NCBI GenBank assembly: GCA_050258555.1
Contig: JBLMZA010000040.1
Location: 1-64,000, forward strand
Direction of reading: 5' to 3'
DNA: 64,000 bases
From: CAISDA01 sp050258555
GTDB taxonomy: Bacteria > Bacteroidota > Ignavibacteria > UBA10030 > UBA8401
The position numbers and the translations under genes are program-made. This document shows, piece by piece, positions 33,971 through 43,332 of the stretch. The stretch's first letter is position 1, and each line of letters opens with the position of its first letter. The notes beneath the pieces were generated by a model that had not been told where the DNA came from, ran no database searches, and saw only the letters and a program-made list of their open reading frames with translations.

Positions 33971-35803
33971 TTAGTGCCGGAGCGAGATGCCTCCCATCAC
34001 CGTCCTGCCCGGCATCGGATAGCCGTACATGATCGTGTAGCCGGTATTGAAGAGGTTATCGGCCGAGAGGTAGACGGCCACCCTCGGCAGCACATCCCAC
34101 GTGAGCCGCGAATTGACGACCGTATAGTCTGGCAGCGGCCGTCCGCCGAAATCCGCGCCGTAGAGCTTTTCGACGTGCTGGATGCCCGCATTCCATCGCA
34201 GCGTTTCCCAGGCATAGGACGCGCCGGCATAGAGCTTGTGCCGCGGATTGGCCATCGTCTGATCGCCCGGATCGAGATAGCCGTACGTCAGATCGATCTC
34301 AAGGCGTCCGCCCGGATGCACAGTGGCCGACATTTCAATGCCGCGGTGGACGAACCTTCCCGAGTTGCTCAGCGTCAGATTCGGGAACATGCCTCCGACG
34401 CGGATCATGTTCGAGCCCTCGGATGTAAAGGCGGTGACTTCGGCGCTTGCGATGCCGCGATAGTGATACAGGAAACCCGCCTCATAATTCCACATCCGCT
34501 CGGGCTCAAGTCCGGGCGTCGGCGCCGGAAAAAGATACAGTTCGCGGATCGTCGGACTGCGGAAGCCCTTTCCCGCCGAAGCTTTCAGTGTAAGCGATGT
34601 GTCGATGCGGAAGGCGGCGCCGATCTGCGGAATCGTTTCGTAGCCGTATGTGGTATGGTGATTCACGCGGATGCCGGCATTCATGGTGACGCGTCCGGCA
34701 ATCGTCTGCTGCACAAGAACGTATGCGGCCTTCTCGTCGGTGAAATATTCTCCGAAGCTGTGGCGGGCGGTCCTGTTTTCTGCAGCGCCTCCGTAATGAT
34801 TGTAGTCGATGCCGGCGGTCACCTCGCTCTGGGCTCCGAGCCTGATCCCTTCATAGAAGACGATGCCGATATTCTTGTCCGTCGAATGGAAACCGTCGTA
34901 AATGTCGTGTATGCCGAAGTTGTAAAAGAATTTCAACGCGCCCTGCAGTCCGGGATTGCGGTTTTCCAGCGCGATGCCCGAGCTTCCGCGCTGTATATCG
35001 ACCCAGTGGCGAGCAGCAGGCGCGAAGATTGTTCCGGGATCGAACGCCGTATACGCCGTCAGTGTCGCATCGGCCGAGACGAAGAATTCTCCGCCGAGCG
35101 CGCTCTGTGTACGCACCATGCCGTTGTTCATGCGGAAGGAGGAATGCTCACGATGCCCTTCGGTCTGATAATGTCCGCCTCCGAGAGAAATCGATGCGCC
35201 TTCCGTGCCGTACGAGACTCCTCCGTCGATCGTCTCCGTCGAGAAACTGCCGTGCGATGCATCGGCGTGGTAATGAAGTCCCGGCGTCCGGTAGGGTTTC
35301 GTGATGATGTTGATCACGCCGCCCATGGCGTTCGTGCCGTGCACAAGCGAGGCCGGTCCGCGTATCACCTCGATGCGCTCGACGTCCGCGTTCACATACG
35401 TGTCGGGCAGCGGATGGCCGAAGAGTCCCATCATCTGCGGTCTGCCGTCGGTCATAACGAGCACTTCGGTGTTCGGACTGCCGCCGGCGCCGCGGATGCT
35501 GATGCTGCCTGCCGACGCATCGGATGCGCCATAGCCGAGCACGCCGCGTTCCGTCACGAACACGCCGGGAACGCGCTTGTTGATGATCGACAGCAGCGAT
35601 GTTTCTCCGCTTTCCTCGATCTGCTGACGGCCGATCACGGTGATGCTGTTCGGAAGCGCGCTTCTGAGCACATCGGTGTTGGTGCCGGTCACGACGACCG
35701 GATCGAAATAATAGGTCTTTGCCGTATCGCGGGCACTCTGCGAAAATGCGGCGGAGGCGGACCCAATTGCAAGGAGTATGTGCAGCAGAAAATATTTCTT
35801 CAT
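33971..35803 (-). CDS. TonB-dependent outer-membrane receptor
   Basis: 610-residue receptor: signal peptide (about 1-21), plug domain with YYFDPVVVTGTNTD (likely TonB-box region) and RIEVIRGPASLVHGTNAMGG, and a beta-barrel ending in GISLRH. It belongs to the CirA/BtuB/FecA superfamily; substrate is unknown. No riboswitch or Fur-like site was seen. It lies 36 bases downstream of the ABC-2 permease gene, so it may share the guaA-ABC transcript, which would suggest metal or small-molecule traffic. Confidence 0.88.
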   Translation of the reverse strand: MKKYFLLHILLAIGSASAAFSQSARDTAKTYYFDPVVVTGTNTDVLRSALPNSITVIGRQQIEESGETSLLSIINKRVPGVFVTERGVLGYGASDASAGSISIRGAGGSPNTEVLVMTDGRPQMMGLFGHPLPDTYVNADVERIEVIRGPASLVHGTNAMGGVINIITKPYRTPGLHYHADASHGSFSTETIDGGVSYGTEGASISLGGGHYQTEGHREHSSFRMNNGMVRTQSALGGEFFVSADATLTAYTAFDPGTIFAPAARHWVDIQRGSSGIALENRNPGLQGALKFFYNFGIHDIYDGFHSTDKNIGIVFYEGIRLGAQSEVTAGIDYNHYGGAAENRTARHSFGEYFTDEKAAYVLVQQTIAGRVTMNAGIRVNHHTTYGYETIPQIGAAFRIDTSLTLKASAGKGFRSPTIRELYLFPAPTPGLEPERMWNYEAGFLYHYRGIASAEVTAFTSEGSNMIRVGGMFPNLTLSNSGRFVHRGIEMSATVHPGGRLEIDLTYGYLDPGDQTMANPRHKLYAGASYAWETLRWNAGIQHVEKLYGADFGGRPLPDYTVVNSRLTWDVLPRVAVYLSADNLFNTGYTIMYGYPMPGRTVMGGISLRH

Positions 35804-35839
35804 GGTCGCTTCTGTCTTTCGGTAAACGAATGGTTGCTC

Positions 35840-37489
35840 TTAAAAATCGTTCTTGAGTGCGCGCAATCCGGCGCGGTGCGTCACGCCTGCCACGGCCAGG
35901 CACAGCAGCAGGATCAGCATCGTTGCCTTCATCATTGCCGGCCGATCGGATGCGGCCCCGCTCGATTGCGCGATGAAGGCGGCAAGGGCCGGACTGAAAT
36001 ACAGGGCCACGACGGCTCCCAGCAGCATCATCGTGAAGAGAAACGTCATGGTCGCTCCCTGCGACGATGCGATGCGGATCGGATTTTTTTCGGAGAAGTC
36101 GGCATAGACCGATCCCATGCCGAAGTTCAGGCTTGCCGCGGCGGCTGCGATTCCGAGAATGACGGCAAGCGAACTGCCGGGGATGAGCGGCATGTGCCGG
36201 TACGGCACGATGGAGCCGAGCCAGATGAGAACACCCAGCACAGCGAGGATCGCGGCCATCGACAGGAACTTGATCCAGTAAAGACGCGCAGCCGTCATCG
36301 GCGCACTGCGGACGGTCCAATAGGCTTTCCCCTCGAGGCTGATCGACGGAAATGCGAAGCGCAGCGCGATGGAAGAAATCAGGAATGCATTGAACATGAA
36401 AATGATGATGAACGTCACGGCGCGCAGGTTCGCCGCAGCCGCCCGGAATTCCATCGTTGCGACGCTTGCCAGAAAAATCAGAAGCAGCGCAGCCATGACC
36501 GAGGCATGAACCCATTGGCCGGGATCGCGGAAGAAGATCCAATATTCCTTTTTCAACACCGCTTCAACGTGCGACGGAAGCCGGGACGGCCGCGCAAAAT
36601 GGAAAAACGGCGGCGCTCCCGGCGCCTGCGCGGAACTGACGCCTCTCAGCGAGATCGATGTCAGCCACGTGCCGTAAAACATTGTTCCTCCCAACAGCAC
36701 GGCGCCGATGAAACAGGCCGCCGATGTGAGCACACAAAGGGCGATATTCGACCCGACGCCCGGCGTGAAATCGGTGATCCAGAAATACAGCGTCTGCGCA
36801 GCCCAGTAATTCGGCAGAAAGCGGGCGGCAAACGGATCGAGCGAACCGTCATAGGCGTTCATGGCCGGAAAATTTTGCATGACGTCCCTGACCAGGGCCA
36901 CAGGATTCGTGAGCGTGAAATACAAAACGATCTGCGCCGCATACAGCAGCGCCACCCCGGCAATGAGCGTTCTCAGGCGGACTTTCGAGGCGAGCTTCAT
37001 GACGATCAGCAGGACGATCACCGCCAGGCTGCCGGCCATGAGCATACACGGAACCAGCACGCCGAAAAGATACAGCGGATAGAAATACCACGAGAGGTGA
37101 AAATACGAACCGCAGCCGATCAGTACGGCGGCCGATGCCAGAAAGAGTGTGCCGGAACTATAGAAGAAATTATCGAGAAACTTGACCGTGAAGATCGTCG
37201 CATAGGGCACCGGCGACGAGAGCAGAAAGCCGATTTCAGGCGACCGGTAAAGCGTCGCGAACGAGACGACGATGTTCCCGGCGCTGACGGTCATGAAAAA
37301 GACGAACAGCACCATCGCTATGAAACGGTGATACAGGAAGAGGCCGATGCGGACATAGTCCAGCAGATACCACGTCACGAAGCGCGTGAAGACGACGGCC
37401 CCCGCGGCGAAGGCCGCATATACCATGAAGGACACGACGCTCCGGGCGGAAAGCGGCCGCAGGCGCAGGAATGAAAATGTATTCCACAC
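35840..37489 (-). CDS. ABC-2-type exporter permease
   Basis: Polytopic protein of 549 residues with about 12 hydrophobic segments and no ATPase domain; partner of the ATPase at 37544-38278. The GTG at 37489 is the only usual start codon near the N-terminus, yet the frame is open upstream to the ATPase stop and encodes KQLIDILWYKAAV, which looks like real protein. The only start-like codon there is CTG (37529), five bases after an AGAGGTGA ribosome-binding site. Substrate unknown. Confidence 0.8.
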   Translation of the reverse strand: MWNTFSFLRLRPLSARSVVSFMVYAAFAAGAVVFTRFVTWYLLDYVRIGLFLYHRFIAMVLFVFFMTVSAGNIVVSFATLYRSPEIGFLLSSPVPYATIFTVKFLDNFFYSSGTLFLASAAVLIGCGSYFHLSWYFYPLYLFGVLVPCMLMAGSLAVIVLLIVMKLASKVRLRTLIAGVALLYAAQIVLYFTLTNPVALVRDVMQNFPAMNAYDGSLDPFAARFLPNYWAAQTLYFWITDFTPGVGSNIALCVLTSAACFIGAVLLGGTMFYGTWLTSISLRGVSSAQAPGAPPFFHFARPSRLPSHVEAVLKKEYWIFFRDPGQWVHASVMAALLLIFLASVATMEFRAAAANLRAVTFIIIFMFNAFLISSIALRFAFPSISLEGKAYWTVRSAPMTAARLYWIKFLSMAAILAVLGVLIWLGSIVPYRHMPLIPGSSLAVILGIAAAAASLNFGMGSVYADFSEKNPIRIASSQGATMTFLFTMMLLGAVVALYFSPALAAFIAQSSGAASDRPAMMKATMLILLLCLAVAGVTHRAGLRALKNDF

Positions 37490-37543
37490 GGCCGCCTTAT
37501 ACCATAGTATGTCGATCAGCTGCTTCAGGCGCTCACCTCTCTC

Positions 37544-38278
37544 TCATGCCTCCTCTTCGTCCTTTGTCAGCTCGAAAAAAACCGATTCGATCCTTCCGCC
37601 GTATTTCGCCTTCTCTTCATGCAGGTCGCTGCGCGATCCGAGAAAGACCATCTTCCCTTTATGGATGATGCCGATGCGCGTGCAGAGCTCGTCGGCCATC
37701 TCCAGAATGTGCGTCGACATGAAAATCGATACGCCGCTGCCGGCGCACCGGACAAGCATGTCCTTCACGATGCGTGCGCTCCGCGGATCGAGTCCCACCA
37801 TGGGCTCATCGATGATGATCGTCTTCGGATCGTGCACGAATGCCGCGGCGAACGTCACGCGCTGGCGCATGCCCTGCGAGTAGTCTTCCGTCCTCTTGTC
37901 GATCCATGCGCCGAGTTCGAGTTCGTCGATCACGCGCGCGATGTTCTGCTTCAGGCGCTGCTTCGGCATTTCATGCAGCGCGCCCATATAGAAAAGGAAT
38001 TCCCGGCCGGTGAGCTTGTCGTACAGATACGGATGGTCGGGTATGTAGCCGAATGTCCGCTTCGCTTCCACCGGCTCGCGGACGATATCGAAGCCGTTGA
38101 TCCGGATCGTGCCGCCGGACGGCGTGAAGAGTCCCGTCATCATCTTGATCGTCGTCGTTTTCCCAGCGCCGTTGGGTCCGAGGAATCCGAAGAACTCGCC
38201 CTCTGCGATCGTGAGCGAGACGTCGTCGACGGCGGCAAATGCGCCGAAGCGCTTTGTGATGTGGTCAAGGACGATCAC
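37544..38278 (-). CDS. ABC transporter ATP-binding protein
   Basis: 244-residue ATPase of the ABC-2 exporter class. Walker A GPNGAGKTT (about 38-46), signature YSQGMRQRV instead of LSGGQ, Walker B TIIIDEPMVGLD, and switch His in STHILEMADEL. It starts with GTG 6 bases after the guaA stop and ends just before the permease gene, so guaA, ATPase and permease are probably co-transcribed. Confidence 0.93.
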   Translation of the reverse strand: MIVLDHITKRFGAFAAVDDVSLTIAEGEFFGFLGPNGAGKTTTIKMMTGLFTPSGGTIRINGFDIVREPVEAKRTFGYIPDHPYLYDKLTGREFLFYMGALHEMPKQRLKQNIARVIDELELGAWIDKRTEDYSQGMRQRVTFAAAFVHDPKTIIIDEPMVGLDPRSARIVKDMLVRCAGSGVSIFMSTHILEMADELCTRIGIIHKGKMVFLGSRSDLHEEKAKYGGRIESVFFELTKDEEEA

Positions 38279-38284
38279 CGGGGC

Positions 38285-39826
38285 TCATTCCCATTCGATC
38301 GTGGCGGGCGGCTTCGAACTGATGTCGTAGACGACGCGGTTGACGCCGCGCACCTCGTTGATGATGCGGTTCGAGACGTGCGCAAGGAATTCGTACGGAA
38401 GCGGAGCCCAGTCCGCCGTCATGCCGTCGACGCTCGTCACGGCGCGGAGTGCAATCGTGTTCTCGTACGTGCGCTCATCGCCCATCACGCCGACCGACTG
38501 CACCGGCAGCAGCACGGCGAAGGCCTGCCAGACGGAATGATACAGATTCTGCTTCCGGAGCTCGGTGATGAAGATCTCGTCGGCCGCGCGCAGCACGTCG
38601 AGCCGCTCCGGCGTGATGTCGCCGAGAATCCGGATCGCAAGACCCGGGCCGGGGAACGGATGGCGGTCGATGAACGCATCGGGCAGTCCGAGCGCGCGTC
38701 CCACCTCCCTCACTTCATCTTTGAAGAGCTCGCGGAAGGGCTCGATGAGCTTCAGGTTCATTTTTTCGGGAAGTCCGCCCACGTTATGATGCGATTTGAT
38801 CGTGGCCGAGGGTCCCTTGAAGGATGTCGATTCGATCACATCGGGATAGAGCGTCCCTTGGGCCAGGAACGCCACGCCTTCGGCCTTCTTCGCCTCCTCC
38901 TCGAACAAATCGATGAAGGCCTTGCCGATGATCTTGCGCTTCCGCTCCGGATCGGTCACGCCCTTGAGCCGTCCCAGGAAGAGGTGTGTGCCGTCCACGA
39001 AATCGAGCTTGATCTTGTATTCGTCGCGGAACATCTTCACCACTTTTGCGCTTTCGTCCTTGCGCATCACGCCGTTGTCGATATGGATGCAGAAGAGCTG
39101 ATCGCCGACGGCCTTGTGCAGCAGCACCGCCGCCACCGACGAGTCGACGCCGCCGCTGAGCGCGCAGAGAACCTTTCCGCCGCCCACCTTCTCGCGTATG
39201 TCCGCTATTGCACGCTCGATGAACGACGCGGCATTCCATTCCCCCTTGCATCCGCAGATGTCGTAGAGAAAGTTCTTCAGGAGCGTCCGGCCGTGGACCG
39301 TGTGGACGACTTCGGGATGGAACTGGACGCCGTAGATATTCCTGGCTTCGTTGCTGACGGCGCAGATGGGGGCGTTGTCGGAATGCGCGATCACCCGAAA
39401 TCCTTCGGGAAGCTTGGTGAGCGAATCGCCGTGGCTCATCCACACGTTCGATGCCTGCGGAATGTCCTTCAGGAGCGCCGAAGCGCCGTCGATCGTGAGC
39501 GCGGCACGTCCGTATTCCCGGCGCGCCGCCTTGTTCACTTCCCCCCCGTTCTGGAAGGCGATCAATTGTAGGCCGAAGCAGATGCCGAGCACCGGCACGC
39601 CGAGCGTGAACAGTGCGGGATCCGAAATGGGCGCGTCGGGCGCATACACGCTCGAGGGACCGCCCGAGAGAATGACGCCTTTGGGATTGAACGAGCGGAT
39701 GGCGTCGATCGGGAAATTATAGGGATGGATTTCGCAGTACACATTCAGTTCGCGCACGCGACGGGCGATGAGCTGCGTATACTGCGAGCCGAAATCGAGA
39801 ATCAGTATGGAGTCGGGATGTGTCAT
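38285..39826 (-). CDS. guaA: GMP synthase (glutamine-hydrolysing)
   Basis: Converts XMP to GMP. The 513-residue protein carries the class I glutamine amidotransferase domain (about 1-200, nucleophile Cys in GICFGLQ), the PP-loop ATP pyrophosphatase domain with LSGGVDSSVAA, and the C-terminal dimerisation domain ending PPATIEWE. Start MTHPDSILILDFGSQY at 39826 is where homologs begin; an ATG at 39919 would put the repeat array inside the gene. The compound palindrome lies 15 bases upstream. Confidence 0.97.
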   Translation of the reverse strand: MTHPDSILILDFGSQYTQLIARRVRELNVYCEIHPYNFPIDAIRSFNPKGVILSGGPSSVYAPDAPISDPALFTLGVPVLGICFGLQLIAFQNGGEVNKAARREYGRAALTIDGASALLKDIPQASNVWMSHGDSLTKLPEGFRVIAHSDNAPICAVSNEARNIYGVQFHPEVVHTVHGRTLLKNFLYDICGCKGEWNAASFIERAIADIREKVGGGKVLCALSGGVDSSVAAVLLHKAVGDQLFCIHIDNGVMRKDESAKVVKMFRDEYKIKLDFVDGTHLFLGRLKGVTDPERKRKIIGKAFIDLFEEEAKKAEGVAFLAQGTLYPDVIESTSFKGPSATIKSHHNVGGLPEKMNLKLIEPFRELFKDEVREVGRALGLPDAFIDRHPFPGPGLAIRILGDITPERLDVLRAADEIFITELRKQNLYHSVWQAFAVLLPVQSVGVMGDERTYENTIALRAVTSVDGMTADWAPLPYEFLAHVSNRIINEVRGVNRVVYDISSKPPATIEWE

Positions 39827-39841
39827 GAGGTCGAGGTTATA

Positions 39842-39930
39842 ATGTGGGGCGAAGCCGGAAATGATACGCGCGTTAAGCGCGTATGTTAGTTGCTTCGCCC
39901 GTGGGTCGATGCAGCGCATCGACCCACATT
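39842..39930 (+). repeat. Dispersed palindromic repeat, compound copy C
   Basis: A three-stem array. Outer stem GGGCGAAGC (39847-39855) / GCTTCGCCC (39892-39900); inside it ATACGCGC / GCGCGTAT (39864-39884); then a perfect 12-bp hairpin GTGGGTCGATGC / GCATCGACCCAC (39901-39927). The whole unit is framed by ATGTGG and CCACAT. It lies in the divergent gap between guaA and smpB, so it can affect both leaders. It looks like a REP- or MITE-type element. Confidence 0.7.
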
Positions 39931-40037
39931 TACGATACTGTCTCTAAAGATACGTGTTAGTTTCCGTTTCTCCAAGAACCGAAAAAATGAAAATCTTGCG
40001 GTTGAATTTGTCCGATTTTCTGGCGTTATTTAAATCT

Positions 40038-40511
40038 ATGAGATCAACCAGCACGGAAGCCGAACAGAAGATCGTCGTCTCGAACCGCAAAGCCCGCCAC
40101 GATTACGAAGTGCTCGACACGTACGAAACGGGAATCGCCTTGAAGGGATCGGAAGTGAAATCGCTCCGCCTGGCCAACGCGAATCTGCAGGATTCGTATG
40201 CGACGATCCGCTCCGGAGAAGTGTGGCTCGAGGGCATGCACATCAACACGTACGAACAGGCCAACCAGTTCAATCATGATCCCGTCCGTGCCCGGCGGCT
40301 TCTGCTCCACAAAAAAGAGATACGAAAGCTTTACGCGAAAACCGCCGAACGCGGACTGACGCTCGTGCCTCTGAAGGTGTATTTTTCAAACGGCAGGGTG
40401 AAAATCGAGCTCGCTCTCTGCCGCGGCAAGAAAAGCTATGACAAGCGCGAGTCGCTCGCAAAGCGCGATCACGACATCGAAATGCAGCGCGCCCGGCGCG
40501 CGCGCGGGTAA
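40038..40511 (+). CDS. smpB: SsrA-binding protein
   Basis: Binds tmRNA and brings it to stalled ribosomes for trans-translation. The 157-residue protein has VSNRKARHDYEVLDTYETG, GSEVKSLR, and a basic C-terminal tail (KRDHDIEMQRARRARG). I start at ATG 40038 because homologs begin about ten residues before the NRKARHDY motif; an ATG at 39954 would add 28 residues. It is divergent from guaA and followed by tyrS. The tmRNA gene is not in this window. Confidence 0.96.
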   Translation: MRSTSTEAEQKIVVSNRKARHDYEVLDTYETGIALKGSEVKSLRLANANLQDSYATIRSGEVWLEGMHINTYEQANQFNHDPVRARRLLLHKKEIRKLYAKTAERGLTLVPLKVYFSNGRVKIELALCRGKKSYDKRESLAKRDHDIEMQRARRARG

Positions 40512-40519
40512 TATTTTTT
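40487..40519 (+). terminator. GC hairpin with T-run at smpB end
   Basis: GCGCGC / GCGCGC (loop CCG, 40487-40501) within the last smpB codons is followed after the stop codon by ATATTTTTTC. It could end smpB transcription or sit in the tyrS leader. The 8-base gap between stem and T-run makes it a weak terminator. Confidence 0.35.
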
Positions 40520-40576
40520 CTGTTGTCTGTACTCGAGCAGCAACATTTCCATTCACTCCACACCAGATCAAGACAA

Positions 40577-41794
40577 ATGCCGTTTCCCTCTCTCAACGAA
40601 CAAATGGATATCATCCGCCGCGGCGTCTCCGAGATCATTCCGGAGGAAGACCTCGCGCGGAAAATCGAAAAATCGATCAGAACATCGGTTCCCCTCAATA
40701 TCAAGCTGGGTTGCGACCCGAGCCGCCCCGACCTTCATCTCGGCCATTCGGTCGTGCTGCGCAAGCTGCGGCAGTTCCAGGATTTGGGGCATCAGGCGAT
40801 TCTCATCGTGGGCGACTTCACCGGCATGATCGGCGACCCCTCGGGCAAATCGAAGACCCGCCCCTCGCTCACTATCGAAGAGACGCGACAGAACGGCCAG
40901 AGTTATTTCGAACAGGCGGTGAAGATCCTCGACCCGTCGAAAATCCGCATGGTCTACAATTCCGAATGGCTCGGCAAGATGACCTTCTCGGACGTCATCA
41001 AGCTTGCCGGCAAATACACGGTCGCGCGCATGCTCGAGCGCGACGACTTCACCAAGCGCTTCAAGGCGGGCGAGCCCATCTCGGTGCACGAATTCCTCTA
41101 TCCCCTGGCCCAGGCAATGGACTCCGTCGCGATCGAATCGGATGTCGAGCTCGGCGGCACGGATCAGAAGTTCAACCTGCTGGTCGGCCGCGACATACAG
41201 CGTGAATTCGGCAAGGAGCCGCAGGTCATCCTCATGATGCCAATTCTGGCCGGCACCGACGGCGTGGACAAGATGAGCAAGTCGCTCGACAACTACATCG
41301 GCATCAGCGACACGCCGAAGGACATGTACGGCAAGACGCTCTCGATTCCCGACCGGCTGATCTACGAGTATTTTGTGCTCACCACGTCCGTCCCGGCTGC
41401 CGAGCTTGCCCAGATCGGGAGCCAGCTCTCCGACAGTTCTGTCAATCCGCGCGACATCAAGCGCCGGCTTGCCCGCACGCTCGTCGGCATGTACTACACG
41501 CAGGAAATCGCGGACGCCGCCGAACGTGAATTTGATACCATCTTCGTGAAGAAGGACATTCCGGACGACATCCCCGAAAAGGAATGGCCGAAGACCGGGA
41601 GTGTCAACATCGTCCAGCTCATCGTCGATGCGCAATTGGCGCAGACCAAGAGCGAGGCGAGGCGCCTTGTGGAACAGGGCGGCGTGAGCGTCAACGCCGA
41701 AAAGGTCTCCGATCCGAAGGCGTCGGTGGCGCTGCTCGAGCCGGCGATTTTAAAAGTCGGGAAACGAAAATTTTTGAAGATTATTCCGATTTAA
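40577..41794 (+). CDS. tyrS: Tyrosine--tRNA ligase
   Basis: Class I synthetase for tRNA-Tyr. The 405-residue protein has HLGH within LHLGHSVVL (HIGH motif), KMSKS within DKMSKSLDNY, and a C-terminal S4 RNA-binding domain with EARRLVEQGGVSVNAEK. Start MPFPSLNEQMDIIRRG at 40577 fits homologs better than an ATG at 40523 (18 extra residues). It belongs to the TyrZ-like bacterial subgroup by motif spelling, an inference. Lies between smpB and the arginine decarboxylase. Confidence 0.96.
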   Translation: MPFPSLNEQMDIIRRGVSEIIPEEDLARKIEKSIRTSVPLNIKLGCDPSRPDLHLGHSVVLRKLRQFQDLGHQAILIVGDFTGMIGDPSGKSKTRPSLTIEETRQNGQSYFEQAVKILDPSKIRMVYNSEWLGKMTFSDVIKLAGKYTVARMLERDDFTKRFKAGEPISVHEFLYPLAQAMDSVAIESDVELGGTDQKFNLLVGRDIQREFGKEPQVILMMPILAGTDGVDKMSKSLDNYIGISDTPKDMYGKTLSIPDRLIYEYFVLTTSVPAAELAQIGSQLSDSSVNPRDIKRRLARTLVGMYYTQEIADAAEREFDTIFVKKDIPDDIPEKEWPKTGSVNIVQLIVDAQLAQTKSEARRLVEQGGVSVNAEKVSDPKASVALLEPAILKVGKRKFLKIIPI

Positions 41795-41900
41795 TTGTTT
41801 ATCTTTAAAACCATGCTGCGAAGAGCAGTCATTCACGGCAGACAGGAGAAGAAAACTCCGCCGCCTGCATTGTTCGTAACTCTAAATTGGAGATGAGAGA

Positions 41901-42446
41901 TTGTTTGTTCCAACGAAAATATTTTTCACAAAAGGAGTCGGAAGGCATAAAGACTACTTGCAGTCGTTCGAGTTGGCGCTTCGCAGCGCGGGCATCGAGA
42001 AATGCAACCTGGTCACGGTCTCGAGCATCTATCCTCCCAAGTGCAAGCGCATTTCGCAGTCAGAGGGATTGAAGCTTCTCGAACCGGGTCAGATCACGTT
42101 CTGCGTCATGGCGCGCAATGCGACCAATGAGCCGAACCGTCTGATCGCCTCGTCGATCGGCTGCGCGCAGGCCGCCGACGAATCGCAGTACGGCTACCTT
42201 TCCGAGCATCATCCTTTCGGCGAAACGGAAGAAAAAGCCGGCGACTACGCCGAGGATCTCGCCGCGACGATGCTTGCCACGACGCTCGGCATCGAATTCG
42301 ATCCGAATCTGGCGTGGGACGAACGTGAAAAACATTTCAAGATGAGCAGTAAGATTCTGAAAACGTATAACGTCACGCAGTCGGCCGAAGGCGACAAAGA
42401 CGGCAAGTGGACCACCACCGTCGCCGTTGCCGTGCTGCTTCCGTGA
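41901..42446 (+). CDS. Pyruvoyl-dependent arginine decarboxylase
   Basis: Converts arginine to agmatine for polyamine synthesis. The 181-residue proenzyme has the self-cleavage site in LVTVSSIYPPKCK; cleavage between the two serines makes the pyruvoyl cofactor. Downstream GYLSEHHPFGETEEKAGDYAEDLA and the C-terminal half are typical of the PvlArgDC family, known from archaea, Chlorobi and some Bacteroidota. TTG start with GGAG eight bases upstream. No agmatinase or speE lies next to it. A bidirectional terminator follows. Confidence 0.93.
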   Translation: MFVPTKIFFTKGVGRHKDYLQSFELALRSAGIEKCNLVTVSSIYPPKCKRISQSEGLKLLEPGQITFCVMARNATNEPNRLIASSIGCAQAADESQYGYLSEHHPFGETEEKAGDYAEDLAATMLATTLGIEFDPNLAWDEREKHFKMSSKILKTYNVTQSAEGDKDGKWTTTVAVAVLLP

Positions 42447-42471
42447 TGCTCTGAATATCATCAGCTTCAAC

Positions 42472-42509
42472 AAAAAAGGATTCATTCGACGACGAATGGA
42501 TCCTTTTTT
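42472..42509 (+). terminator. Bidirectional terminator
   Basis: Sixteen-base arms AAAAAAGGAT.. / ..ATCCTTTTTT (one G-T wobble) with loop GACGAC lie between the converging arginine decarboxylase and PAP2 genes. T-runs are present in both directions. Confidence 0.9.
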
Positions 42510-42523
42510 TATTGTCGGCCTTG

Positions 42524-43330
42524 TCAAAAACTGACGGCAAGGAACGCCCTGGCTCCACCTTCCACCGGAACGATGATGAATGAGGCCTCCTCCTTCGTCT
42601 CCCGGCCCGTCACGCGGTCGAACGCGTCGATCAGTGTGCCGCGCAGTGCGAAGGTCAGCGCCGCACTTCCCGCCCCCACCGCCATCCCCCCGAGCACATC
42701 GCTCGGATAGTGGACGCCGTTATACACGCGCCCGTACCCCACCAGTCCCGCCCAGACGAATGCCGGGATGTAGACGGCAGGCTTCGGATAGCGCAGCGTG
42801 AGCATTGCGGCCAGCGCGAATGCGCCTGTGGTGTGTCCCGAGGGAAACGAATACTCGTCGGCCGATTCGAGATCATGCACATGCACGTTGGAGAGTTCCT
42901 CATAAGGACGGGGACGTTTGATGGTGATCTTCAGCACGTGCTTCACGCCGTAGGCGAGAATTTCCGTTGCCGAAAACAGGACGCCCGTGTTGAGCGCCGA
43001 GCGGTCGTCGGCCGCCAGACCGTAGACGATGCATCCCAGCGGCACGCCCACGGCCATCACGGCCACGGATTTGTCCGTCACGTTGAAGAGCGAAGTCTTG
43101 AAGGGTGTCTGGGCGTCGTTGACCCGACGGAAGAGCCGCGTATCGAAGCCTTCCGAGGCAGGCGCCACATCCTGCGCCTGCCGTCCGGCCGGTGCCGAAG
43201 ACCAGGTCTGCCCGAGCGCCGCAGACAGGGATGCCGGGGATTGGCCCGGAGCCTGATCGGGGGTGAAAAAGAAGGCCGCCAGCGCTATCCATAGCGTCTG
43301 GCGGCACATGAAGTTGATGAATGATGTCAT
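42524..43330 (-). CDS. PAP2-family phosphatase, exported
   Basis: 268-residue type 2 phosphatidic acid phosphatase. Signal-like N-terminus (FINFMCRQTLWIALAAFFF), phosphatase motifs KITIKRPRPYEE, SFPSGHTTGAFA and RVYNGVHYPSDVLGG. Such enzymes dephosphorylate lipid or undecaprenyl pyrophosphates outside the cytoplasm. The C-terminus is FLAVSF, a strand-like end with a terminal Phe seen also in the two other PAP2 genes here. Start ATG 43330; an ATG at 43453 overlaps the lytic transglycosylase gene. Confidence 0.88.
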   Translation of the reverse strand: MTSFINFMCRQTLWIALAAFFFTPDQAPGQSPASLSAALGQTWSSAPAGRQAQDVAPASEGFDTRLFRRVNDAQTPFKTSLFNVTDKSVAVMAVGVPLGCIVYGLAADDRSALNTGVLFSATEILAYGVKHVLKITIKRPRPYEELSNVHVHDLESADEYSFPSGHTTGAFALAAMLTLRYPKPAVYIPAFVWAGLVGYGRVYNGVHYPSDVLGGMAVGAGSAALTFALRGTLIDAFDRVTGRETKEEASFIIVPVEGGARAFLAVSF

Positions 43331-43332
43331 GG

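Noticed and set aside
33917..37474. A 1185-codon open frame on the plus strand, antisense to the TonB receptor and ABC permease
   Set aside because: Its product is low-complexity, Arg/His/Asp-rich and matches no fold, and it is an antisense shadow of two well-supported genes in GC-rich DNA.
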